64,000 bases of DNA from Physella acuta (taxonomy: Eukaryota; Mollusca; Gastropoda; Physidae): the NCBI RefSeq assembly GCF_028476545.1, contig NW_026731989.1:62001-126000 (forward strand), written 5' to 3'. Position numbers and translations under genes: made by a program. Positions 11,275-25,200 of this stretch are shown here, piece after piece. Under the pieces are notes generated by a model. It was not told the origin of the DNA. It was given only the letters and a program-made list of their open reading frames with translations, and made no database searches. Each line of letters starts with the position of its first letter. Position 1 is the first letter of the stretch.

Positions 11275-11536
11275 GGTAATCTATCGTTTAAATTTTGGCC
11301 CCGCAATGGATAGAAACTACGACTTTCCTTAGCGGCGATGTTTTCGATGGTAATACACATGCGTGTGTTTACAAACAAACAGCAGAACCCTAACCCTAAC
11401 AACACTATCCTTAAACCCTAACCCTAGCGTTTAAAAACAGGTACATGAATGAAGGGTTGAAACATTTCTGTAACTTTTACAACATACATTTTTCTAAAAA
11501 TGTGAAATCATTATAAAAATTTGATGAGTCACCTTT
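11275..11536 (-). mobile_element. MITE copy 3, partial
   Basis: It begins GGTAATCTATCGTTT like the other two copies but then diverges. Towards its right side it carries minus-strand versions of the left-half words of copy 1 (AACAGGTACATGAATGAA, ATGTGAAATCATTATA, GAGTCACC). Telomere-like CCCTAACCCTAA occurs at 11390-11430. The copy ends exactly where the next dispersed repeat begins. Confidence 0.5.
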
Positions 11537-11830
11537 TTTACTTTCTCGTATATACGAAGTATAGAGAAAGTTTTGTAATCGTACAAAAAAAAAAAATCGA
11601 GATTTTTTTTCAGATCTCGACGTTTTACACCTCACTGATACGGAAAAACATAATTTTGCAATCTTGTCCGTATGTCTGTGTGTCTGTCTGTGTGTCTGTC
11701 TGTCTGTGTGTAAACACGATAACTTGAGTACCGTTACAGCTAGGTTGATGAAATTTCATATATAAGTATTTTATCAAAATCGTAAATCCTGATCAACTTT
11801 TGAGCGATTTCCGATAACCAGAAGTAAATC
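11537..11830 (+). repeat. Dispersed repeat with palindromic head, copy 1
   Basis: The head is CTTTCTCGTATATACGAAGT followed by ATAGAGAAAG, an inverted repeat around a CGTATATACG palindrome. Next come an A-run, a TCGAGA...TCTCGA hairpin, TTTTACACCTCACTGATACG, a (TCTG/TGTG)n stretch at 11675-11710, and the module AACTTGAGTACCGTTACAGC...TTTTGAGCGATTTCCG. The copy at 25845 matches almost base for base over the first 280 bases. No coding capacity was recognised. It abuts the third MITE copy. Confidence 0.7.
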
Positions 11831-11859
11831 ACAAAATGGCCCAATGGTTTTTTTTAAAA

Positions 11860-13114
<1,255 letters not shown>

Positions 13115-13273
13115 TTACTTAAATTCATGTAAATTCATGTTAGCAATTATGACTGGGTGACTCTCATCCAACTAGGCTAATGCCATAAAAATTAAACTTG
13201 AACCCTCTTGCTTTTTTTTTTTTAGAATCTAGTTAAAACAATTTAAAAATCAAAGTTGGATTTGAATATCATC

Positions 13274-16200
13274 ATGGAAATGATGCATGGCATTAATTGT
13301 AAAGTATTGCCTCTTCACATTTGGGGTCAAGATTACCAAAATCTTCTTTGGATTAAAAATAGTGCACAACAGGACACATTTGCAGCCAAACATAAAAAGG
13401 GTTCATTTTCTGTTTTGAAAATCAAAGATAAAGGTCATGTTTCAAGTTTTGTTTTGGATCCAAATCTTACTTGGTAAATGTTTTTACTAAGAATTTATCT
13501 TAGTTTATTAATGAGATATTTTATAAAGGGTCGTAATTTTATACTAATTAAAACTTTTAATACAAGTTCTGCTTATAAAGTATTGTTTGGTAAAATAATT
13601 GTGTAATTTTCAGTATTTTCTGGGATTATGAAGATGCTTGTGCAATAAGTCAAAGACTTTGTGCCCAGGACAAAAATGGAGACATCTTATTATACTCTGT
13701 GAGTGATAATGGAGTGACAGAGATACTTCGCCTCACAAGCTCTAAGATTCAGGGGCTGTTTAAAGGACATTGTTCAGGCAAGCTGTTTACAAATTTCAAT
13801 TATTGTTTTTTTTTACTGCTTATACTGGGATGCCATAAATTAAGTTAAATTTGGTGACTTGATTAATTTATGTTTTCTTTTTCTTCAGGCCTTGAGCTGG
13901 TTGGTTGTGACAGAGGACTGTTATTTCTAGCCTGTGATTCTATGCAGCTCTACTGTGTGGAAGTAGCCCTTGGTGGCACAGTTAACCTCAAATGTAGCTT
14001 GAAATTACCTGGTGTAGCATCAGATATTAAGACTGCACTTGTGCCAGTCTACCAAATAGTGAATGGATCCGTGGTGATGTTAGATTATGCAACTAGTAAA
14101 ATTTGTATCCTTTTTCAAAACTCTTATACACATCTGTAGTGCTCTTGAATGAGATTTTTTATGAATAATTAAGGTTTCCTTTACATTTTTCAAAGGTAGT
14201 GTAATTTCACATTTTATAGTTCTGTTTTTATAGTAATTTAAAAAAAAAAACTATAGCCCATAGCTTATGTCACTGTACTTTATGGTTTTGTAAGGTATAC
14301 ACCAATTTTAAGATCAGTTTCAAATATCACTTGTTAATTGTAAGTTATAGTACCTTAACTGTATCAAGTTATCCATTCAGTTTCAAGTGATAGTCCAGTT
14401 AATCAAATAGACCTAAATACAGTTGGCATTGCTGCCTCTTCACTGCTACACTGGAAAATTTCTTTTGATCTTTCCTCATTGTTTTTACTAACTGAAAATT
14501 GGATTCTTGTGCAGTTGAAGATTAATAACTATGCTGAGCAATTTCCACAGCATTGTATATTGAATAATTTTGAAAACAGTGAAAATGCATTTACCTATCA
14601 GTATTTAAGTTTTAATTTGTGCAGATATGGTGACAGTGCTTGGAAACAAGAAGTTGTTAAAAAACATTTAAGCTACTCTCGTCTGGAAAGTGCCACACAA
14701 TTTTCCAGGACGCCCTCAAGCATCAGAAAAACAGGATTTAGTGTTGCTAGTAAAAAATATTTGCACAAAGAAAAAGTGAAACCAATGTTAGATCCTGCTT
14801 CTAAATGTACATTTTCTTTGAAGCTAACTGAGTTACAAAGAGATGAATGGAGGTTAAAAGAGATGGAGGCTTCTTCTGATGTGGTTTCTTTTGTTTTAAA
14901 AAGAAAATCTTTAGCTTTTGGAGATAGTAAACAACAGGCAATTTATTTTGCTAACTTTTTAGAAGAAAATACCCATCTTCATAGGTAAGTTTAATTAGGC
15001 CATAAAATAGGACTACTACAGTTAAATTGTAATCTTCAAGAATGGTAGCATTCTTTAAATATTTTTAGTAAAATAATTAAAGTTAACTGAGTTTGCATGT
15101 AAATAAGAATATATGCTAGTACTTTATATTTCAATTAAAAAACAAATTACAACAAAAAAGCTGTGTTTATTTAATGTTTAAGCACTTAGCTTGCAATTGA
15201 CAGAGTGGTCTAGTGGTAGAGAGTCTCGAGTTCGAATCCGGGTTCAAGTCAGTAGACTGTCCCTAAGTCCACCCAACTCTGATGAGTACCCAAACTCACG
15301 TTAGGGAAAGTAAAGGCGGCTGGGCATAGTGCTGACCACACTATCTCTTCATATGCCGAGGTCACAGAAACAAGTGAACTTTACTTCACTTGCCCTATAG
15401 ACCGTCAAGTTTGAAAATGGAACTTTTTACTTAGCTTGCATAAAAAATAGTTTGTTTTTTGTTTATACTTTATGATTTTAAGTTATCAAATGATTATCAA
15501 ATGAATCATTTCCAGCATTGAAGATACTGTACTAGTCACACTATCTGACAAACCAACCTGCTGTCATATCCTGTTCTCTGATACATATGCACAGTTTGTT
15601 TCACCACATGGCAAGTTACATAAGGATGATTTAATTTCATGGGTAAGAGCTTTTCATTTTCTAGCTATTGATGTCAAGTAACAGTTTCACATTAGACAGA
15701 TAGTAATGTGATTTAAACAATATAATGTAGACAAATAAATTAAAATATAAGTTGAAAGTATATTTCTCTTTCTGTTGGCTATATCTTCAAGCTCTCTTAA
15801 AATCTCATGTATTTGATTAATTGTCAAATTCGTTTTTAAGCTCATGTCATACAGTGGACCTAGTGCTGCTGATAGTCTGTGCCAGGCAAATCTATGGACA
15901 CGCACTGCTGTACCTATACATACTCTAGAGTCTAGCCTTCAGCAGAGGCAATTAGACACTTTAGGGTTTTATTTTAAATCTAAACAAGAAGGTTAGTTTA
16001 TCTTTCAAATGTTTTTAAATAGTTTGAGGATTTAATAAAAATGTATCTCCAAGAGCATTGGCATTTAAAACCACTGAAATTGTTGAGAATAATCATCAAT
16101 TAAATGTGTGTAATGAGAATAAGTTACATAACTTAGAAAACTTAATCTTTGATTAGATTTTTGTTTTAAGATTATTTTGTTGTGTTTCAGTGTTTAGTTC

Positions 16201-19200
16201 TTACCTAAATCAAAGCCAGGGTTCACTGATGGGAGATGTTAGACAATTAGAAGAGGCTCTAAGATTAGTGACTGATACAGTAAAATCTAGCCTTTTGGAA
16301 CCCCAGGCTAGAATTTTTGCAGAAAGATTACTCTCTTTGACTTTGGAATTCTTGTATGATTTACTTGAAGATGGTAGACAAGCATTACAAAAAGTTCTAG
16401 TAAGTAGACTATAAAGCAGAGGTAATAGTTATTTTGTATATGATTTTTTTAAAGGTGTTTTAAAATTTATTTAATTACAATTTAAAGTTAAAAGTCAGTT
16501 GAATTTTAAGAATGTTAACTGCTCTTGCATAATTAAATTTTAATTACACTTAAATATGAAACATTTTAATACTTAAATTGTATTTTTAAATAATAATGAT
16601 ACTGTTGATAATTGAATTTTATTTACTCTAAAAAATCTGAACTTTTTCAAATCTTTTAATTTTTAACCTTTTTAGATAAATAGTGATATCAAGGAGGAAA
16701 TTAAAGAATCATGTGATTTGCTCATGTCTTACATGCCTGCATTACGAAAATGCTTGAAAGCTCTTCAGTATCGAAGTTCACAAGCTAGGGCTGCATCACA
16801 TAACTCTGATTTAGAAGTGGTTAATGGTGAGACATTAGAAGAAGTGAGTAACTGCACACTTATTTGGTTGGTTTTAAATTTTAAATGTTTTAAAAATGGT
16901 GCAGAAAAGTTAATATTTCCTACAAAAAATAAATAAGTATAAATTTAAATATAGTCAATAACAAGTAGGAAATAATTACATATTTTATCAGGATTTATCT
17001 TGATTTTTTAATTTCTTATATATCAACTATATGCATGCTCGCATACATAACTCTATTTTTATTTTTTATTGTATTAGATGACCTTTTCAAGTCCTATCTC
17101 TTTTTACTGCTCTAGATCAGTTTTGAGAAATTTGTAAAAGAAAACAAAGTTTCAAGTTTGCAAGCCATATTGATGGCTAGAGATGACAAGGACAAGTTGC
17201 ATTATCGAGATATAGTTAAAAAGCTTTTACAACAGGCTAAAATTGACTTGGAAAATAAAAATATTCCTGCTTGTCAATTAATTCTCACTAACTTGGTAAG
17301 AAAAAAAATTCTTTCATGAAATACTCAGAAAGGAATTTATAATTTATTGACTATCAAGTACAAGAGAGATTCAATTTTTGTTTTTAATAGTTGAAGTCAA
17401 CATTTAAAAATTATTTACTTACAGCACACTATAGTTGTGAAATGTTGGTACCACAACAAGGTGTTGATGGTAATAATTAACACTGATAAAGATGTACTCC
17501 AACTGTAAAAACTTGTAACAATTAACCTTAGTCACTAACAATTAAGCATGTGTGCAAGTTCTTGGTTCCTAATTGAATTATCAACTACAATACACAACAA
17601 ATGACACTCTAGCAAAAGGCTTCATAACTACATTACTTTAACCTTTTTGCATAATTATATACCATATATGTCTCATCCCACTAGTATGCTTTAAAAAGTT
17701 TCCCTTTCCCTGATGTTCTATGGGGCAAGTGAAGTAGAGTTCACTAGTTTCTGTGACCTCGGCATATGAAGAGATAGTGTGGTCAGCACTATGCCCAGCC
17801 GCCTTTACTTTCCCTAATGTGAGTTAGGTACCCATCAGACTAGAACCCGGAGATTCGAACTCGCGACTTACAGGTTAGCGGTCCAGCTCTCTACCGCTAG
17901 ACCACTCTGTCCCATAGTATGCTGCTAGCCTATTTGTATATATGTTACAGTCAAAGCCCGAAGTGCGGCCAAAGCTAGCTTTGGCCGCCCAATGTGCGCA
18001 TTGGCCGGCTCTCTTGACCAAAGCCCGAAAAGCTTAGCAATGAGAGCGTATTTTGTACATTGACCGGCCAATGCACTCACTGGCTGGGATGTCCTGGCCA
18101 ATGTCCTATCTAGACTAAGTAGTGATCGCGTTTTCATTATTCTGGGTGGGGTTTCATTGTGAGTAACGTATTGTTTGGCTCTTGTTTGTATAGCATTCTA
18201 TATGCAATGCGACATGGACTAAAAGGGCAGTCAGACTAAGAGACAGACATACCAGATGGCTGCCAAAATAAATAATCCTAATCCTAATGGAATAGAATTT
18301 GTGAATGAAGTTATTTCTGAACTAAAGAACATGTGGTCTGAAATTAATATAGTTCACGGAAAACCAAGACATAGCCAAAGCCAAGATTCAGTCGAACATA
18401 CCAACCAAGATGCTCAAAATATGATGATGACATTGAAGTAGACCAGGGGTCTCCAAACTTTTCAGTCCAAGGGCCGCATTAACTATCAAATTTCAGTTCG
18501 GGGGCCAGTTTCTTCCAGGCATGTTTTTGATTTTTCTGCGCAAAGTTCCTCATCATCACCAATAAACGATTTTTACTTGGACAAAAAGATCTTCACGGGC
18601 CGGATGAGAGGACTTCGTGGGCCGGATGAGAGGACTTCGCGGGCCGCATCCGGCCCGCGGGCCGTAGTTTGGAGACCCCTGATGTAGACAAATGAATCAG
18701 CCCATTGTGTTACGGTCTATTTTCAATTTATGAAAAAACTTTTCTTTTCATCAAGGAATCCAACAATCGCCATGCGAACCTTTGTTTGGATGCAAAGCAA
18801 AAGTTGGGATCTAGCACTTCAAATCTACCTAGAGAGGCTCTTCGATAATTTAGTTACTGAGGACTTTGCCGGCCAAAGGCCAAAATCAAGAGCCATTTCA
18901 GACTTTGGCCGGTCCACCATGGCCAGTCCATGGTGGACCGGCCAAAGGCCGAAAACAAGTAAAGTTTCGGACTTTGACCGGTCAATGGGAGTCAATATTG
19001 GCCAATGCGTGCTTTGGCCGACTTCCGGCTTTGACCGTAACATATATAAAAACAAAGGGGATGTTACTCCTATTTTACTAAAATGTTTACATCCAATGTA
19101 ATCTATGTAACACAATGATTATTTCTTTCCAGGGCTGTAATGTTAAAAGTGTACTGTGGTCACTCTCACAGTTTTATGTGAGCAGGTCCCTTCAAAAATT

Positions 19201-22200
19201 TATTTCTAGTCAGCTGTTAACATCAACCTCATTAAAAACTAGTCAACATGAGCTTCTTCAGTACCTTGATCTCTTGTACAAGGCTTACCCTCAAGAATCT
19301 TTTACTCTAGCCATGGAGCAAAAAGTTCATGATCATGAAAGGTCTGACTTTTAAAATTTTATGATGCATTTTGAGTGCTGTATTTTTTTTTACAGAAACT
19401 AGTTTAAAATGTATATTTTGGTTTAATTTTAGTACATTATGTTTTCATTAGTTACAAACTCTTATCTTTTAGCACTTGGCAAGATAGAGAAGATCCACTG
19501 AAAAGTGTCATAAAGGGCAATGAAATGTTGCTTTTAACTCACTGTGGTGAACTAACACAACATACAGAAGGGAAGACTAGCACAGGTCACCAAGACCAGA
19601 GTCTATATGTTGCTGTTTATGGAGCATGGGTTGCTAAATGGACACCAAGTATGAGGCAGTCTGTATTAATAGATTCTCATTTCTTGACTTCAGGTAATTA
19701 TTTGAAAATATTTTTTCTCCTCCTAAATAGTTAAAAATGTTCTGCTTCCACTTTTTCCTGAAAATGAACCTTACTCCATTTATTCATCATCCAAAATTGT
19801 TTACATTGAAAACAGTTTTGATACTTTTCACATACTTTTAGTATAAGTTAACCCATATAATTTAGAACACTAAGTTGGTTATAAAAAGGGGAAAATTTTT
19901 TATTTATTTTTCTTACATCACCCTTAAAAGTGTGTTAAAAAATTGAAAAAAATTATATTTCAGATGATGCAATGCCAATGTTCAAGTCTGACCCTGTCTC
20001 AACATGGAAATTTCTTTTATCACACAATTTGATAAATATTTTATTGCCACTGATCAGATCTGCAGGAAGAGACCCCAATTTTCCTTGGCCTGACAATCCT
20101 ACAAAGTATCTGCACCTGTGTTGGTCTCATATGAGAAAAGAAATAGCACGAGAATTACTTAGGTAAATACTTGCAATTCATTTAGAGCTTCTAGAGACTC
20201 TTACCAAATAACACATATACCTAATCTCTTAATTTTTTACATGAACATTTCAAGCTTAATAAAAAATTTACTATTTATCACCACTTAGTTTAAAGATTAC
20301 GGTTGTTTAAATTTGAGATGCTTTAAAGAAATGTAATTCCATTCATACTATTATTCTAAATAAAATTTGCTTTGTTCTAATATACATATAACTTTTTTTA
20401 TTGATGTTTTATTCAAAATATTATTTCTTGAAGAAAATATTTAAATCATTAATTGTTTTTGTTTTGTTTTGATTAAAACTAAAACATTTATATATTTTAT
20501 TTTTACTTGTGATACTCTTATTAAAATTTTGATGTAGACTTGGAAAATTGGATATAGCACAGTTAAAAGAACAGGATATTGACATCAATGCTTTATTGCC
20601 AACTGTTGGAGGTATCATGAAAAAGCCACATCCTCTCTCATACATGGGATCATCCTATATGAAACAGCTCCATATTGAAACTGTCAATCAGTTTGCTAAT
20701 GCAGGGTTGCTGTTACCCTTGTGGGTGTATTGCACAGTACATGGGTAAGAAGAAATTGTATTCATTATAGTAAACAGATTCTGGTGTGAGCTTGATAAAA
20801 TAGCTCTAAATTTTCACAAAATAATCTGTTGTAAAAGCTTTATGAACTTCTCAGCTTAAAAAACTAAGACATATTTTTAAAGTGTATTGTAACCATGGGC
20901 ATAAATAAATAGTGCAGGTTTTTTTACTAACCAGAGTTTATTATAAAATATATTTTTATATTTTCCAGTTTTAAAACAAAACAAAATGAAAATTAGATTA
21001 TTATTTGTTGTATTTTTAGTATAGAACCATCAGATATAAAAATAAGTCATGGACCTTCATGGTATCCACTGTTTCAAGCTGTTCACAAAATACCAAGACA
21101 TCCAACAGGTTGAAATTAAATTATACATTATTTATCTTTTTTTACTTAACTTAAAACTTATACATGATTAATGCTTTCATATTTTCTTTTTATAAACTTG
21201 TATTATTTCTACATTTGACAGACAGAAATTTAATGCTATCTGCAAGCCTGTTAGCTGCTGCTGACTTATGGTCGATTTCACCATCTGAAGTTAGTGTAGA
21301 AATGATGTTGGAGAAAAATCAAGTTTTAGCAGCACTTGGCACACTTTGTTATATGCCAGAGGTAACTATCAAATGTTTTCTAAACCGTTTGCTAAAGAAT
21401 TTAGTATGTTGTTAATATTGAAAATCTTTTTGTTTACTTTTTATGCTGCATATAATAAAAAAATTAAAATAAAGGTTTTAACAAAAAGAAAACAATCTTT
21501 TTAAGAAGTTATCTTAAAATGATTGATCTAATTACACAAATACTCCTGAAATGAATGCAGATTCGGAAACATTCATTTAAGTTTTTATTTAGTATAAATT
21601 TAACTGAAACCTTTTAAGTGACAAACACATAATTTTTCATCAGAACATTCCTAACCTAAGTTCATCATTGGTGGAGAAACACCTTCAGAAGTACCCAAAA
21701 TTAATGGCTGCCTTGATGCCAGACAGGGGCGAGAAGTCATCCAAACAGGACATCTCTGTTTACCATTTACTTATGGTAAGGCAGCAGTCACCCAAAAATA
21801 TTTTATATCTCTTTTAATTTTTTTTTGAAAAGACATTGTTTTTATACCATTACAATCCATTAAAACAAACACATTCCAAAATTTGTAGATTATTGCAACA
21901 TTTACTAATTAGCGTAAAAAATTACTTTTAGGGCAGTACTCCTTTTGATGTAAGGAAATTATTTGGGTGGCAGTCAACAAATATTTTTGCTGGCGAAGGT
22001 TAGTGAAAAAATATGTGTACATAAACAGTTAGGTAAACCATATGTTTGATATACAAGTGATTGTTAATCTGATCATAGTTAAATTAATTTATGTTGACAG
22101 ATTTTTTAAATAGCAAAACAAAATAAGTAGTTAAGCACTTGTATCAATAAGTGGTTCATCAGTGTTACATTGAACACAGTACTGCACACTACTCAATTTT

Positions 22201-25200
22201 TATTCTTAGGATTTAATAGTTGTATTATGGAGTAAAAAATGAGTAAACTAGTATATTCATAAATCATGTTTTTCATTTTGAAGATTTATCAAACAACTCT
22301 TTATTTCAGATAGTCCCAAAACAATGCCTCACTTTTCTGATCCAGCTCTAACTGCAATTTATAGTAGAAATCAGAAACTTCCATTCCCTTATTATATTAA
22401 AAAAGGTCGTCCAGTGTATGCATATCTGACCTTTTTATCAGAAGAGTCAGAAAGGAGTGAAGCTCCACTGTCCTTAAAAAGGTGTGTAACCATTGCCAGA
22501 TTAAAAAACAACCAAGCACATGATTGAATGTTTAAATTAAATAACTTTATTTGTTTTGTAGCTAGTCATTTCATTTATTCTGCAGTTAAGTTATTCAAGT
22601 TATTGTGCTATTACATTAAATGTTAAAAAATTATTCCTTTATTGAAAATCTCCTTAGACTACTATTCCTATTAAATTTTTTTTCCTTTAAATATGTATCC
22701 CATTTTTAAATAACCAGAATCCATCAGGCCTGTGGTGCAGCTCTGTGGATAGCATGTCAAAACTTCAACGATCCACATGTCAGTAGTGCATGTGTTGTGT
22801 ATGTTGAGCTTCTAGGTCAGGACAGTGCCCTTGTTCGCACTATGTTGCATACAGGCCGTGTCCTGCTTTCACATAAACACAGGGGCCTTAGTGGGGCAAC
22901 AGAGGCAAGACAAGAACAACTAAAAACTGTTGTTGCAGACATTGGTAAATAAACATCCACTTAAAGGTTATAATAATGTCTGAAATTAACTGAGATATCT
23001 TTATATTAACTTTGTATCATTACACTTTTATAAATATAACAATTTCTAGAAAATAAAAGTAAAAAAAAAGTAAAGTTCTCCTTTTTGAACTTAATGGTCC
23101 ATTGGGCAAGTGAAGTTGAGTTCACCTGTTTCTGTGACCTCGGCATTTGAAGAGATAGTGTGGTTACCACTATGCCAGCTGCCTTGTCTTTCCCTAACAT
23201 GAGTTAGGTACCCATCAAAGCTGGGTGTACTCAGGGACGTTCTACTCACTTGAACTCCAGATTTGAACTTGATACTTTCAGGTTAGCAGTCTAGTGCTGT
23301 ACTGCTAGGCCATGCCATCCCATTAGCAAATTAAAGCTGTTACTAAAACGTTTTCCTTTGAGTGTTAATGAAATAATGTTTTTAATACAATATTAGGTGG
23401 ATGAAAAGTAATCTAAAAAGTATTCATTAATAAACACTGAATTATTAGTCACAGAGATGTTAGCTTGTGTGAAAAGTCGTACACGTCATGGCCTTACACT
23501 GTTGAAGTCACTGGAAGAGGCTATTGAAGAAGAGATTAAGCATGAAGTCATTGACAGGTATGTCATTAAAATATTTATCTCTTTCAATACTAAAAGTACC
23601 TGTAATTAAAACATAACCCTAAAAATAATTTTTACATTTATTTTTGTTAACGTTAGATGTAGTAAATTTTTACATGTTGATGTATGTTGACTTATAATTA
23701 GATGCAGTTTTGATGCCAGTCAAAAATGGCTGCTAGCCATAGTATTTTGCCAGCAACTTTCCCTACCATTAAGTACCTGTTTCCTGAAAGCTTGTGCAGA
23801 AAATGACAATTGGTTAATGTTTATCTGGTTTGCCCAGCTCCATCAGTACCCTACTCATCAGGTAATCTATTTTTATGCTAATAAAAGGCAAATGTTTATA
23901 ATTTCACCCCTAGTTTATCTGTTTTTGTGTTTAACCAGATTTTTCTTCTTCCTTGTTTGCTAATTAACATTTAACATTAAAAAATGTTACAGCTTCAGAG
24001 TCTCCTAAACACTTTTAAAAGTCCACATCTAAGAGATCACCTTCACTATGTGATCAATAATGCAGACAGCAAATGGTTTACAACATCTGCCAAATCTTCT
24101 ACTAAAAGACAAACTTCCAGTGATAAAACATCCAGCCAATCAAAACGGGCCTATTTATACAGCAGGATGGGTCTGCAGGGATCAAGAGAAAGAGGTGATT
24201 TACTTACATCTGATGACTATTTTCTCTTTCTTAGCATTATAAATATTAAGTTAACAACCGATTTGTATAACTTAAGTATTTTACTTAAACTTTCAAAATT
24301 GAAATTTTTATTCTACAGTAAGCTCAAGCAGTGAAGAGGATGAAGAAAAAAATCAACATGCTGGAATTTCTTCTTTTTCATCCAGATTAAAGCAGACAGA
24401 AATTAATGGTATGTAAAGTTTTCAGGTACCCAAAAGCAAATTTAACATGTAATTCATCTGTCATTTTTTTTTCTACCTTTGTATTATTGATACACTTGTA
24501 AGTTAACTTGTTTTCAATGCATGTTTTGTTAGGCAACTAAATAATACTGTTATACAAAAGGGAACCACCTCACTTTTTAATCATACCTCTTCAGAAGACT
24601 TGGTATTAAGTGGCAGTCCTTCACTGCATTCATGCTATTCTTTCGGTTTTTATTTTATTTTTAGATAGTCTGTTGCCTATATTATATGTAGGTAAAAAAA
24701 TTACTAGAGGATAAAATTTGTTTCCTAGAATGTGAAATGGATGAAGCAACTGCACCAGACGATGTGTTCCGCATGTTGTTTTACAGCCAGTCAATGCCAT
24801 CACAGTGGAGATGTTTACTCTCTGCTGCAGTTTGTTTGAGAAATCCTCTTTTTGCTGAATTGTCGGCATGCTGTGTGAGTTCAGATTGTTTTTTTTTCCT
24901 AAATTGTTAAATGGCCAATGAAAATATTATGTATACATTCTTTATTATTGACAGGTGAATAGAATTGTTTTAAATGATTTTGGAGTGCTTCATAGAGATT
25001 TTATTTATATAAGATAGTACCAGTTTTTTTAAATTGATTGAATGAGTTTAAATATGTATTTTAAAAAACAAAATGATCATAAAAATGTTTCTTGGTCTCC
25101 AGGGATGTCCAGCTTTGGCCTGTGTTTGTGGTTGGCTGCTGGCTTCTCTTTCTGCTGAAACCAAACAAACTTTTCTGAATAAACATGGCCATCAGGTAAC

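Noticed and set aside
11521-11727. Open frame MMSHLFYFLVYTKYRES... over the dispersed repeat
   Set aside because: The frame is not preserved in the second copy at 25845 and it runs into the TG/TCTG simple repeat.
15687-15905. Minus-strand frame overlapping SPG11 exon 6
   Set aside because: It is the antisense shadow of a well-supported exon.
18730-19115. Overlapping frames on both strands at the right part of the Ginger-like element
   Set aside because: They come from inverted GGCCAAAG/CTTTGGCC words of the element end and contain no transposase motif.
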